Below, piece after piece: positions 1-8,336 of a stretch of DNA of 64,000 nt. The notes beneath the pieces were generated by a model that was not told where the DNA came from, did no database searches, and was given only the letters and a program-made list of their open reading frames with translations. The position numbers and the translations under genes are program-made. The stretch is from the NCBI GenBank assembly GCA_030681135.1, contig JAUXXF010000005.1:37109-101108 (forward strand), in the 5' to 3' direction. This DNA is from Chlamydiales bacterium (GTDB lineage Bacteria; Chlamydiota; Chlamydiia; Chlamydiales; SM23-39). Each line of letters opens with the position of its first letter. Position 1 is the first letter of the stretch.

Positions 1-469
1 TCGATTCTGCGCTTGGAGAATCCATATGTCTCGAGCCTCGCATCGCTTTGATTTCAGTTTCAACGTCAATTTTTTGTTTTTTACAAAGTTTTTTCCAAGA
101 GGCGAAAGGTTCTATGGGTTTATCCCAAAAGGCTAAAAAAATATGATCGCTGCTGATATAGCTGTCATTCCAGGATTTAGCAATTTTTTCAGCTTCCATA
201 ATTGTCTGCTGTAGTCCTGCTGATACTTGAGGGGTTTTTGGCTCTGTGCTGTAGGTTGGAAGGTGTTTTAAGGCCAGCTCGACTTCTTTATCGAGAAGGG
301 TAGGGTCAATTGATATAGCCTGGCAGATCGAAGAAAAATATCCTTGGGTATCTAGGAGTAAAGCGTGCAAGAGGTGGTTTTCTCCCACTTCAAGGTGATG
401 GGAGTTTTGAGCGATTTTGAAAGCTTCTTCAATAGCTGCTGTGACAGCTTCTGTAAATTGAGGGGCCAT
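1..469 (-). CDS. clpB: ClpB disaggregase, N-terminal part (runs off window)
   Basis: The minus strand from 469 reads 156 codons without a stop to the window edge. The protein starts MAPQFTEAVTAAIEEAF and holds the two Clp N-domain repeats, with 'ENHLLHALL' in the first and 'SSDHIFLAFWDKP' in the second. It then reaches 'GSRHMDSPSAE', the linker into the first AAA+ module that is typical of ClpB rather than ClpC. ClpB is a cytosolic hexameric ATPase that rescues aggregated proteins together with DnaK. The start is fixed by a good Shine-Dalgarno (AAGGAGAAC) 5 bases upstream. Both ATPase modules lie outside the window. The missing remainder is a window effect, not a truncation. Confidence 0.93.
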   Translation of the reverse strand, partial: MAPQFTEAVTAAIEEAFKIAQNSHHLEVGENHLLHALLLDTQGYFSSICQAISIDPTLLDKEVELALKHLPTYSTEPKTPQVSAGLQQTIMEAEKIAKSWNDSYISSDHIFLAFWDKPIEPFASWKKLCKKQKIDVETEIKAMRGSRHMDSPSAES

Positions 470-502
470 TTTTGTTCTCCTTTTTATCCTTAATATATAA
501 AA

Positions 503-531
503 ACTATAACAAAAATGGCTTTTTTATTGAA
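503..531 (-). promoter_or_regulatory. candidate sigma-70-type promoter for clpB
   Basis: On the minus strand TTCAAT (526-531) and TATAGT (503-508) are separated by 17 bases and lie about 35 bases before the clpB start. The -10 is good and the -35 poor. No CIRCE-type heat-shock operator is seen. Inference only. Confidence 0.35.
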
Positions 532-540
532 CTGAACTTT

Positions 541-1383
541 CTAGAAAGAAATTCCTGCATCTGGATTGTTTTTATGCCATTTCACTTGCACTGCATTTCT
601 AAATCCTTTGTCTGAAGCGGTAGCTTCGTCGATAATCTGAGGGATATCTTTTTTACCTTCTTCTTGTTTTAAGGCTTTTTGAATATGTTCTGTAGAGCAA
701 ATTCCGAGATTAATCATGACTGGAGGAGACAGCATAAGATAATTAAACTCTTTCTCTGGCAGACGCTCAAACATTCCCGCATGATTTCTGATTAAAATAG
801 AGCCAGCTACTTTTTCGCACTTAGTTGTTGTCTGAATGTAGTTTTTAAGGTCTTCAAGATTCATTTTTTTTGCTTCCGCCCTGTTTAAGCCAAGCATTTC
901 TTCAGCAAACTCTCTAAGAGCGCCGTGAGCTACAGCTGAGGGAAGGTCTTCATTCAACACATCTGAATCTTCTAGGGACCCGCCAGGTGCTTTATGGCCA
1001 TTTAGGGAAAGGTATTTTTTTTCTCCTTCAAGAGTCGTAAAGTAGGCCAAAGCAATCACATTGATGATTTTTCCAGAATGAAAAAAAACTTCTTTTTCCT
1101 TTACTTCCATCTTTCCTTGGGGATTAATGACGACACACTCTACAAATCGAGCCTTGCCATTGCCCACAGTGACGAGCTTGGTGCCTTCATTGGTTCGACT
1201 GACGACAAATGCTTGGTATGTGTTTGCGCCCTTTGTAAAAGCGGGGAGGATCAGCCCATTTTGCATAGAGAATTTTTCGTAGACAACGAGATCGGTGTTT
1301 TTCCCTTCGACCGCGTAACAAGGTGGATAATATCGCAGCATAGCTGCTTGAGGTTCTGTGAATTTTACTGAAATTGCGCTCAT
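541..1383 (-). CDS. Nudix-like hydrolase domain protein
   Basis: A 280-residue protein with a Nudix-like motif at residues 133-166: two glycines, a long spacer, then REFAEEMLGL. The canonical box is G-x5-E-x7-REUxEExGU. Here the REFAEE core is present, but one extra residue sits before the final glycine and the upstream spacer is long, so catalysis is not certain. Nudix enzymes cleave nucleoside diphosphates linked to another moiety; the substrate here cannot be told. The start follows a strong ribosome site (AAGGAGCC). It is a single gene between clpB and mnmA, all on the minus strand. No signal peptide or membrane segment is seen. Chlamydiae carry conserved hypotheticals of this kind, so the function is tentative. 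Confidence 0.7.
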   Translation of the reverse strand: MSAISVKFTEPQAAMLRYYPPCYAVEGKNTDLVVYEKFSMQNGLILPAFTKGANTYQAFVVSRTNEGTKLVTVGNGKARFVECVVINPQGKMEVKEKEVFFHSGKIINVIALAYFTTLEGEKKYLSLNGHKAPGGSLEDSDVLNEDLPSAVAHGALREFAEEMLGLNRAEAKKMNLEDLKNYIQTTTKCEKVAGSILIRNHAGMFERLPEKEFNYLMLSPPVMINLGICSTEHIQKALKQEEGKKDIPQIIDEATASDKGFRNAVQVKWHKNNPDAGISF

Positions 1384-1497
1384 TGAAGGCTCCTTTTAGC
1401 GAGTTTTTGATTGAAGAGGGAGGCTTTATAACAAACTTTAGATTTTCATGTCTATCGAAAGTGTTTGGCGTGAAAAGAGTTTGAGTTTCTTGAGCTG

Positions 1498-2595
1498 CTA
1501 AAAAATCAGCTGTTTAGCTTGTTCGAAGTAAGAGGGGCCTATCGTTTGGATGATAGCGCCTCCAAGACACTCGTTATTTTGGTAGAAGACGATTGATTGG
1601 CCAGGAGTGGCAGCTCGCTGAGGGGCGTCGAACCGAACGTGTAGCAAACCGTCCTGCATGGATTCAATCACGCAAGATTGCTCGAGTTGGCGATAGCGGA
1701 TTTTGGCTGAGCAGCGGTAAGGAAAGCTCTCAGGTTTATCTGTAATCCAAGTGTCCTGATGAGCTATGAGCTCATCTGCATAAAGGGCTGGATGCTCGGC
1801 GCCTCTTTCGACAAGGACGACATTGCGTTTTATGTCTTTTCCGACTACATACCACGCTTCACCTTCTCCACCTAGTCCCATGCCTTTTCGTTGGCCCAGC
1901 GTATAAAAAGCGAGTCCATCGTGCTTGCCAACTATTTGTCCATTGAGTGTTTCAAAATGGCCCGGTTTTGTATCTACATATTGAGCAAGAAAAGGTTTAA
2001 AATCTCTTTTCCCAATAAAACAGATTCCTGTGGAGTCTTTTTTTGCCGAAGTGGCAAGCCCATGTTCTTTAGCTAACTTTCGCACTTCTTTTTTTGTTAA
2101 ATGTCCGATGGGAAATAAGACTTTTTGCAAAGCTTTTCCGGAGACGGCATGGAGAAAATAGCTTTGATCTTTATCTGGATCGAGCCCTTTAAAGAGTTTT
2201 CCTTCATTGGTTTGGCAATAATGTCCTGTTGCCAGGTAGTCTGCGCCGAGCTCAATGGCTTTATTCAAAAAAGCCTTAAATTTAATTTCCCGATTGCAAA
2301 GGATGTCAGGATTTGGGGTAAGTCCGGCTTGATAATTTCGTATGAAATCTGCAAAGACCTCGTTTCGATATTCCTCTACAAAATTGACGCTGTAATAGGG
2401 GATTTCCAGTTGGTTGCACACGGAAACGACATCTTCATATTCTTTTGCAGATTGGCATACTCCCTGAGAGTCAGTCTCTTCCCAATTTTTCATGAAAAGG
2501 CCAATGACCTTGTAGCCTTGTTGTTTTAAGAGTAAAGCTGATACGGAAGAGTCTACTCCTCCTGACATTCCCACAATGATTGTTGTATTTTGCAT
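1498..2595 (-). CDS. mnmA: tRNA 2-thiouridylase MnmA
   Basis: MnmA puts sulfur on C2 of the wobble uridine (U34) of tRNAs for Lys, Glu and Gln, using ATP and persulfide sulfur. The 365 residues match the usual family length (~360-370). The PP-loop SGGVDSS is at residues 11-17. The catalytic pair is visible as Cys100 in NPDILC and Cys192 in STGICFIG, matching the two cysteines of the E. coli enzyme. The central domain has GLGGEGEAWYVVGKD, and the C-terminal beta-barrel has KIRYRQ. The protein is cytosolic. It stands alone, with a palindromic repeat upstream. Confidence 0.95.
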   Translation of the reverse strand: MQNTTIIVGMSGGVDSSVSALLLKQQGYKVIGLFMKNWEETDSQGVCQSAKEYEDVVSVCNQLEIPYYSVNFVEEYRNEVFADFIRNYQAGLTPNPDILCNREIKFKAFLNKAIELGADYLATGHYCQTNEGKLFKGLDPDKDQSYFLHAVSGKALQKVLFPIGHLTKKEVRKLAKEHGLATSAKKDSTGICFIGKRDFKPFLAQYVDTKPGHFETLNGQIVGKHDGLAFYTLGQRKGMGLGGEGEAWYVVGKDIKRNVVLVERGAEHPALYADELIAHQDTWITDKPESFPYRCSAKIRYRQLEQSCVIESMQDGLLHVRFDAPQRAATPGQSIVFYQNNECLGGAIIQTIGPSYFEQAKQLIF

Positions 2596-2637
2596 GGTTT
2601 AAACTGCTTTCTAACGCTCGATAGTCTTCTTAAAACG

Positions 2638-2709
2638 ATGAGCCTATCCCTAATCTAGAGAAAAAAATCTTCTCCCATCTTTTTCCCTCTAGAATAGGGA
2701 TAGGCTCAT
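2638..2709. repeat. class A hairpin module, solo copy
   Basis: A 72-base inverted repeat begins ATGAGCCTATCCCTA and ends with its complement TAGGGATAGGCTCAT. The arms continue through TCTAGAG toward an A/T-rich loop. The same module, with small changes, is the second hairpin of the larger element at 29141-29382. It lies between the divergent mnmA and zinc-finger genes, so it is not a simple transcription terminator. Confidence 0.85.
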
Positions 2710-2832
2710 AGGAGTATACGGGAAAATGGGGGTTTACAACAAGGGGTCAATTTTTCGCTCTAGCGACAAGTTAAAATATGTTTATACAACCTATTCATTG
2801 CCAGTACGTTGTATTAAAGTTTTTATTGTCTG

Positions 2833-2861
2833 TTGAGTTAAACATTTAATTGTCTTATAAT
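2833..2861 (+). promoter_or_regulatory. sigma-70-type promoter
   Basis: TTGAGT (2833-2838), a 17-base spacer and a perfect TATAAT (2856-2861) lie about 40 bases before the ATG at 2901. This is the best promoter-like sequence noticed in the window. Confidence 0.55.
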
Positions 2862-2900
2862 AAGCAGTGAAATTAATAATAATTAACGATAGGTTTATTT

Positions 2901-3053
2901 ATGGCGGCGTCATTAAGTTCTGTAAATTCAATAAATTATGCTGGAATACCTTGTTCGCAGTGTGGAGGACCTTTAGAAGGTCATGAGGTCGAGATTCACG
3001 AAGGAGGAGAGGACCATCCTATTCATAAAAAATGTTTGATGTTAAATAGTTGA
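2901..3053 (+). CDS. zinc-finger N-terminal part of a frameshifted membrane protein
   Basis: The short frame starts at ATG 2901, well placed behind the promoter, and gives 50 residues. It has a zinc-binding pattern: CSQC at residues 17-20, then HPIHKKC. It stops at TGA 3051. The next frame, open from 3046, reads on as EQQLGLEDVSIPCHRC, which adds the second Cys pair expected for a RING-like or treble-clef finger, and then runs into the membrane protein at 3127-3831. The two pieces are therefore best read as one gene broken by a single-base shift around 3046-3053. A sequencing error or +1 recoding at AGT-TGA are the alternatives. RING/U-box-like proteins are known among chlamydial effectors, but that assignment here is inference. 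Confidence 0.5.
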   Translation: MAASLSSVNSINYAGIPCSQCGGPLEGHEVEIHEGGEDHPIHKKCLMLNS

Positions 3054-3126
3054 GCAGCAACTGGGATTAGAGGATGTTTCCATTCCATGTCATAGGTGTT
3101 TAACCCCTATCCAAGTTGATCATTTA

Positions 3127-3831
3127 TTGCCCAGTCACCAGGTTTTTTTCAAATTATTGCACCATGCTCTATCAGGCGTAGGGGTGGGGGCTCAGATGGG
3201 GGTGAGTGGAATCGTCTCTTTTGCAGCGATCGATACGATTAAAAGATCTATTTTTCTCCTTTTAGCAAAGGCAGGAATCGGTACGTGGCCTGCGCTATTG
3301 GGATATTTATTAGCTTCAGGGGCATATAGAAGTCGTGATTTTTTAGTTACTTCCATGTGGGTCATTTTATGTTCTAGTTTTTTTGCTGCAGGGAATCGAG
3401 GCGTTGCTACAGGTATGAACGAGCTTAACACAGGAGTTGCAGAGTTGGGGGGCCTTCTCATAGGAACATTTGTTGTCTCTAAAGTATGCAATTTATTTAA
3501 TCACATAGAAGATCAAAGAGATATTCCCGGCTTATCTGGTATTTTGACGTTGTTTGCTTTTCTTTGTGTTGGATCATTGCGTGCGGAAACAGCGCCTTTC
3601 ATATTTAATTCAGCTGAATTTAGATTGCGCTCTTTTGGATTTGCTTCGCTGTTTTCTATGCTTATAGCGGCCCAAGCCCTAAAGGGTGCGTTACCTGATA
3701 CGAGAAATCGCTATTTAGCTATGTATTGTGCATGCGCTTTTATAGGAATGACCTTGCAAAGTCTCTTTGATGCTTCTGAATTGGGAAAGAAAACCGACGT
3801 ACCATCTCCTTTTGATCTAGCCTTAGATTAA
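3127..3831 (+). CDS. multi-span membrane protein, C-terminal part of the frameshifted gene
   Basis: The frame from TTG 3127 gives 234 residues, mostly hydrophobic: roughly six membrane segments, for example near VGAQMGVSGIVSFAAI, WPALLGYLLASGAY and FVGSLR-type stretches, and it ends in a short polar tail. The TTG is only the first permitted start in this frame. The frame stays open upstream to 3046 and encodes Cys-His-x-Cys residues that belong to the zinc finger begun at 2901. The original product was probably ~310 residues: a cytosolic zinc finger followed by membrane helices. A strong terminator follows at 3876. I do not recognise the family, and the function is unknown. Confidence 0.55.
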   Translation: MPSHQVFFKLLHHALSGVGVGAQMGVSGIVSFAAIDTIKRSIFLLLAKAGIGTWPALLGYLLASGAYRSRDFLVTSMWVILCSSFFAAGNRGVATGMNELNTGVAELGGLLIGTFVVSKVCNLFNHIEDQRDIPGLSGILTLFAFLCVGSLRAETAPFIFNSAEFRLRSFGFASLFSMLIAAQALKGALPDTRNRYLAMYCACAFIGMTLQSLFDASELGKKTDVPSPFDLALD

Positions 3832-3875
3832 TGTTCTGACTGAAAACAGCCTTCAATAATGCCTTCATTTCTCGT

Positions 3876-3908
3876 AAAAATCGCGATGCCTCATCGCGAT
3901 TTTTTTTT
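3876..3908. terminator. rho-independent terminator, bidirectional
   Basis: The stem ATCGCGATG / CATCGCGAT with a 3-base loop (3880-3900) is flanked by an A-run and a T-run. It serves the gene ending at 3831 and possibly htpX from the other side. Confidence 0.85.
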
Positions 3909-3924
3909 ATAAAAAGAAAAAGAG

Positions 3925-3972
3925 ATTCCAAAGAGCGCCAGCTCTTTGGTAGGGTCTGGGACGAAGTCCCAG
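3925..3972 (+). repeat. class C double-hairpin repeat, copy 1
   Basis: Two small hairpins lie side by side: CCAAAGAG..CTCTTTGG (3928-3949) and CTGGGACGAAGTCCCAG (3956-3972), joined by TAGGGT. The same pair occurs in the opposite orientation at 22011-22055. In the first hairpin the stem bases changed on both sides (compensated), so the fold rather than the exact sequence is kept. Confidence 0.85.
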
Positions 3973-3991
3973 GAAGCAAGCAAGTGAAATC

Positions 3992-4900
3992 CTAAGCCTG
4001 TCTTAAGCGTTCGATTCGTACATCGAGTGAAGGGTGAGTAGCGAAGAGATGAAGGATGCCTTTTTTTTCTGGGTGGGAGATTTTGAAGGCGGCCATTGCG
4101 GGGTTGTCGGCTTTGGGATCTTTGATATTTTGAGATACTTTTAAAGCTTGGAGGGCTGCGATCATGGCCTCTTTTGAGGTGAGCTTTGCTCCGCCGGCGT
4201 CGGCCCTGAATTCACGAAAGCGGGAGTAGGCGGCGATGAGAAGAGATCCGAGGATCATGAAGATGACCTCGAAGAGGTAGGTAAAGAGCATGTAGCTCAC
4301 GAAGCTGCCTGGTGCGGAGCTGTTGTCTCGGCTGCGCCCGAAATTGGAAAAGGCGTAGGCGAGAACGCGAGCTAAGAACATGACAAACGCGTTAACGACG
4401 CCCTGAAGAAGAGTCATTGTGACCATGTCTCCATTGGAGATGTGAGTGATTTCATGTCCTAAAACAGCTTTTATTTCTGTCGGATTTAATCGATTGAGAA
4501 GTCCTGTCGAAACGGCGACGAGGGAACGACTTTGTGTGGGACCTGTGGCGAAGGCATTGACTTCGTTAGAGCGAAATACCCCTACTTGAGGGCGAGGGAT
4601 CTTAGCAGAGTCGGCCAGTTCGTAGACTGTATGCAAAAGCTGCCTTGCATCGGGATCGATCGTTTTCGGATCAATGAGCTGCACGCCCATCATCCATTTT
4701 GCCATAATACGGGAAAGAGAGAGAGAAATGAACGCTCCGCCCATGCCCCAAACGAGACAAAAAATGAGAAGAGAGCGATAATTGATCCCATTTGCTTCAA
4801 GATAGGGACGGACGTTTAGCAATTGCAAAATTGTTGAGATCACAATCACGACCAAAAAATTTAAAGCGAGAAAGAGAATGATTCTTTTTGCAAAAGCCAT
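3992..4900 (-). CDS. htpX: membrane metalloprotease HtpX
   Basis: HtpX is an inner-membrane zinc protease of family M48 that removes misfolded membrane proteins. The 302 residues fit the family (~290-300). Two N-terminal membrane helices (about 7-28 and 43-64) precede the zinc motif HEITH at 149-153. The third ligand is probably Glu230 in SRFREFRADAGG, and two further hydrophobic segments (about 163-184 and 203-226) lie between. The catalytic domain faces the cytoplasm. It is a single gene whose 3' end faces the class C repeat. Confidence 0.93.
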   Translation of the reverse strand: MAFAKRIILFLALNFLVVIVISTILQLLNVRPYLEANGINYRSLLIFCLVWGMGGAFISLSLSRIMAKWMMGVQLIDPKTIDPDARQLLHTVYELADSAKIPRPQVGVFRSNEVNAFATGPTQSRSLVAVSTGLLNRLNPTEIKAVLGHEITHISNGDMVTMTLLQGVVNAFVMFLARVLAYAFSNFGRSRDNSSAPGSFVSYMLFTYLFEVIFMILGSLLIAAYSRFREFRADAGGAKLTSKEAMIAALQALKVSQNIKDPKADNPAMAAFKISHPEKKGILHLFATHPSLDVRIERLRQA

Positions 4901-5086
4901 ACGAAACCCAGTTTTTCTCCATTAAACCCCACTCACCAATAACTGTCAATTTAGAGCCTCTCAGGTTTTTTAAGGTTGCATGAAAATCTTGTTTCTGACA
5001 TGTACTCTACCGATTCTTTGAAAAACCTGCTCAGGATGGTCTGAGAAAGGATTTTGAAGCAAAAAAACTCTAACCAAAGAGTAAAA

Positions 5087-5314
5087 ATGAGCAAAGCAAT
5101 TTTTAAAACGCAAAGCAAGAACGCCTTACTGAGTAAAATAAAAAAAGAGCTTAGTGAACGTTATGCTTGCTACGTATTAATTACTTGCACAGATCCATCT
5201 GGAGATGGGAAGATGGATGTAGAGATGGATTATGAAGGAGATGAAGTGCTTGCGGCTTTTCTATTAGAAAATGCTGGACAAGTGTTTGATCAAAAACTAT
5301 CCTCTTCAAAATAA
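5087..5314 (+). CDS. small conserved-type hypothetical protein
   Basis: A 75-residue protein starting MSKAIFKTQSKNALLSKIKK. The N-terminal half is basic and helical; the second half has CYVLITCTDPSGDGKMDVEM, followed by an acidic stretch and a polar C-terminus. There is no membrane segment. The ATG at 5087 was preferred over a TTG at 5054, whose AAAGGA site is too close. It lies directly upstream of the coiled-coil protein gene on the same strand and may be co-transcribed. I do not recognise it; function unknown. Confidence 0.6.
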   Translation: MSKAIFKTQSKNALLSKIKKELSERYACYVLITCTDPSGDGKMDVEMDYEGDEVLAAFLLENAGQVFDQKLSSSK

Positions 5315-5387
5315 AAAATGGGCTTTCTTGCCTATAAATGTGAAATTTTGTATTGAGGAGAAAGAGAGGATCTGTCGGGAGGCTCTT

Positions 5388-7025
5388 TTGTCTACGGAAA
5401 TGAATAGCAATTTGCAGATGAAGGATGAGCCATGGCTATTTTGGATAGGCCCTGGATCGATCTTGTGTACGTGTGCAGCAGCTATTTGGTTAGAGCCTCA
5501 AAGCTTTTTCTATTGGCTTAGCCTCTCTTTACTTGGTTTGTTTTTGTGCAGCCGCTATAAAACGCATGGTTGCATCTATGCATTGGCAGCTCTGGCTTTG
5601 GGAGCAGCAGCTCAACATGGCTGGCTCCTTGAAGACCATTTGTTGACGATCGGCTTAGAAGGATCTTTAGGATGCAGTTTTCTGATTGTTGCGCTGGCTT
5701 CAGCTCAGAGATGCACAGCGTTGCAGTCTTTGCAAGAGGTTTTGGCGGCAGGACAATCTGCTATTGGTCATTTGGAACAAAACATAGCCGCTTTGATGAG
5801 CTCTTCTCAGACTCAGCAAGTTGGATTGCAAGAGAAAATTGAGCAGCTGCAAAAAGAGCAGGGCGAGATGGAATCGGAGCTGTCCTCTATTGTGATCCTC
5901 AATGAAGTTCTTCGCAAAAATTCTGCAAGTCAACTGAAGGGTATAGCTGAAAAATCAGAAGCTCTTTTAGATAGAGAGCGTCGAATAGGGTCCTTACTGA
6001 AAGAAAGAGATGAGCTTTTTCAAGAACTCGAGCGCGTCAAAAAAGACTCTTCTTTAACGCAAGAAAACAAGCGATTATTAGATGAGTTGAACGCCAGACG
6101 CCTTGATGAAGCGCAAGTTCAGTGCATGGGCGAGACTCTCAGCACTTTGCAAGATAAACTCATGCATCAAGAAGAGCTGGCCTCTAGAAGACTTCAAGCA
6201 TTGATAGTTGAAAAAGAAAAGCTACAAGTAGAGCTTGAACATCTGCAAAAAGGCTCTTCTCAGAAAGCGGAGCTGGAGCTCGAAAATGGAAGACTGCTCC
6301 GAGAACTCGATCAGGCTCGTGCGAATGAAGGTGAGATGCACCAGTTGCAAGAAGAGATTGCGAAGCTCCGAAACGAATTGATTGCTCAAGAAAGCCAAGC
6401 TGCTGAGAACTCTAAAAATCAAGACCAAAAACAGCTCCAAGAAGAGCTTTCTTCTCTTAAAAGAGAGCATTTTCTTTCGAAGGCTCATATAGAACAGCTC
6501 TCTGATGAGCTGGCGCAATCGTTGAGCTCTTTACAGTCTTTAGACCAACTCCGAATGGAAAAAAATGCTCTACAAGACAGGCTTCGTTCAGCCGAATTAG
6601 AAATTGCGAATTTGATGCGAAGAGCGCAACCTCAAGCCTCTTCCTCTCCTTTAAAAGAGCATTCGGCAAAGCAGGCAGAAAGAGAAGCTCTCCTTGCCAA
6701 ACTTGCTGATAAAGAATCTTATCTTGCTCAATTAGAAGAGAGGTTGAAAAAATCTGCTCATATAGACTCTTTGTACAGTCAGCTAAAGGCCCAATTTGAA
6801 GACAAAAATGCCGCATTGCATGAAGTGAGATCCCAACTTTTCCACACAGATACCCAGCTCCAAAAACTCCAGTTGGAGATAGCTCATAAGGAGCTCGAAG
6901 TAAATCCTTTTTCTCCCGACTTGGAAAAAGAGGTTTCCACCTTAGAGCAAGAACTTCATGAGCTAAAACTGGAAAATGAAGAACTTCAGCAAGTCATTTC
7001 TGGGCTTATGAAATCTCATGATTAG
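5388..7025 (+). CDS. membrane-anchored long coiled-coil protein
   Basis: About 545 residues. Up to four hydrophobic segments occupy the first ~110 residues, for example WLFWIGPGSILCTCAAAIWL and GCIYALAALALGAAA. The rest is almost pure coiled coil, rich in Leu, Glu, Lys and Gln from about residue 120 to the end. TTG 5388 has a GGGAGG site five bases upstream; ATG 5400 is the alternative, and the frame is open further up to 5271. The gene overlaps the start of the MenE-like gene by 8 bases (ATGATTAG), so translational coupling is likely. The architecture fits a membrane-tethered scaffold; it could also be a type III secretion substrate. The function is not known. Confidence 0.8.
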   Translation: MSTEMNSNLQMKDEPWLFWIGPGSILCTCAAAIWLEPQSFFYWLSLSLLGLFLCSRYKTHGCIYALAALALGAAAQHGWLLEDHLLTIGLEGSLGCSFLIVALASAQRCTALQSLQEVLAAGQSAIGHLEQNIAALMSSSQTQQVGLQEKIEQLQKEQGEMESELSSIVILNEVLRKNSASQLKGIAEKSEALLDRERRIGSLLKERDELFQELERVKKDSSLTQENKRLLDELNARRLDEAQVQCMGETLSTLQDKLMHQEELASRRLQALIVEKEKLQVELEHLQKGSSQKAELELENGRLLRELDQARANEGEMHQLQEEIAKLRNELIAQESQAAENSKNQDQKQLQEELSSLKREHFLSKAHIEQLSDELAQSLSSLQSLDQLRMEKNALQDRLRSAELEIANLMRRAQPQASSSPLKEHSAKQAEREALLAKLADKESYLAQLEERLKKSAHIDSLYSQLKAQFEDKNAALHEVRSQLFHTDTQLQKLQLEIAHKELEVNPFSPDLEKEVSTLEQELHELKLENEELQQVISGLMKSHD

Positions 7026-8268
7026 CTGTCCTCTTAAGGAAGCTGTTTCTAGCGCGCCCCTTTGGATTCAAAAAACAAAAATTTGGACGTGCCGAGAAGT
7101 CGATGAGCTCGCTGATCTTTATACAGCAGCCTTTTACAAATGTGGGATGAAGCAAGGCTCTCGGATAGCGATAGAACCATATTCTGCTCCTGCAACGATG
7201 GCTATGTTGTTTGCTGCTTGGAGATTGGGAGCTGCTATTTGTCCCTTGCATCTGCGTTTAACGCCAGCTGGCAGAGACGCTATCTTACAAAGATTGCAGC
7301 CTCATCTTGTAGTAGAAAGGGATTTTTGTCCTGGTCTTCAGCGCCTTTCGATAACGACTATAGATTCTCAGCAGCCCGCTTTGTTTTTGATGACCTCTGG
7401 AACAACAGGAGAGCCAAAGCTTGCTGTATTGACATGTCATCAGCTCTTTGCAAATGCATATGGCGTATTGGATCTTCTCGGTTTGCAGCCGGGAGACCGC
7501 TGGCTACTTAATCTGCCCTTATTTCATGTAGGTGGCCTATCGATCTTGATCCGCTGTCTTCTTGCGAAGGCTGCTGTCGTATCAGACGCAGACTGTCCGT
7601 CCATTACGCATATCTCCTCGGTTCCTACCCAGCTTTATCGAGCAACTCCTGTCTATAAAACGCTTCGCTGCCTATTGCTTGGAGGTGCTCCTGTCAGTCA
7701 TTACCCTCAGTCTCTTCCTGTCTTTGTCACCTATGGGCTTACAGAGATGGGATCGATGGTTCTAGCCAAAAAAGATCCTGCTGATGGGTATTTAGGATTT
7801 GCCTTGCCTCATCGCAATGTGCGTCTGGCTGAGGATGGAGAAATTCTCGTTGGAGGAGAGTGTCTTTTTCAAGGATACTGGGAGCAAGGTCGCCTGATCC
7901 CTCCGGAGCCGTGGTTTCCAACAAAAGATGTGGGACACTTCGATCCTCGAAGGGGATTTAAGATTCTGGGAAGGAAAGATTTTCAGTTTATTTCAGGGGG
8001 AGAAAATATTCAGCCTGAAGAGATTGAGAGCTATTTACTGCAGATCCCTGGAGTGGAAGAGGCTGTAGTGGCTCCCCGTAAAGATCCAGAATTTGGAGCA
8101 CGCCCCGTAGCTTTTGTCGTGGGGTCTTTAGATAGGAAGACAATGAGAGCTTGGCTCTCTGCCCATCTTCCTTCGTATAAAATCCCGGTAGATCTGATCC
8201 TTCTTCCCCAAATACCAAAAAAAGGGATGAAGGTTGACCGCAGGGTTCTTCTTCTTTCTCAATTTTGA
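7018..8268 (+). CDS. menE: MenE-like acyl-CoA synthetase (O-succinylbenzoate-CoA ligase type)
   Basis: A 416-residue member of the ANL adenylating superfamily. It has the ATP-binding loop MTSGTTGEPKLA, the A5 motif YGLTEMGS, the hinge region GRKDFQFISGGENIQPEEIE and a C-terminal PKKGMKVDRR with the expected catalytic lysine. Length and motif spacing fit MenE, which makes O-succinylbenzoyl-CoA in menaquinone synthesis. No other men gene is nearby, so another small acyl substrate is possible. The start overlaps the end of the coiled-coil gene. The gene is followed by a promoter-like sequence for the next gene. Confidence 0.8.
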   Translation: MISCPLKEAVSSAPLWIQKTKIWTCREVDELADLYTAAFYKCGMKQGSRIAIEPYSAPATMAMLFAAWRLGAAICPLHLRLTPAGRDAILQRLQPHLVVERDFCPGLQRLSITTIDSQQPALFLMTSGTTGEPKLAVLTCHQLFANAYGVLDLLGLQPGDRWLLNLPLFHVGGLSILIRCLLAKAAVVSDADCPSITHISSVPTQLYRATPVYKTLRCLLLGGAPVSHYPQSLPVFVTYGLTEMGSMVLAKKDPADGYLGFALPHRNVRLAEDGEILVGGECLFQGYWEQGRLIPPEPWFPTKDVGHFDPRRGFKILGRKDFQFISGGENIQPEEIESYLLQIPGVEEAVVAPRKDPEFGARPVAFVVGSLDRKTMRAWLSAHLPSYKIPVDLILLPQIPKKGMKVDRRVLLLSQF

Positions 8269-8270
8269 TT

Positions 8271-8300
8271 TTGTGGAAAACAACTTGAACATGTTAAAAT
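8271..8300 (+). promoter_or_regulatory. candidate promoter for the APC transporter
   Basis: TTGTGG (8271-8276) and TAAAAT (8295-8300) are 18 bases apart, about 37 bases before ATG 8337. Moderate match only. Confidence 0.35.
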
Positions 8301-8336
8301 AAGAACTCATCTTCTTAGCATCTGGAGATTTTTTTT

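Noticed and set aside
1..469. ClpC instead of ClpB
   Set aside because: The linker GSRHMDSPSAE and the N-domain sequence match ClpB; ClpC has a different N-domain and linker.
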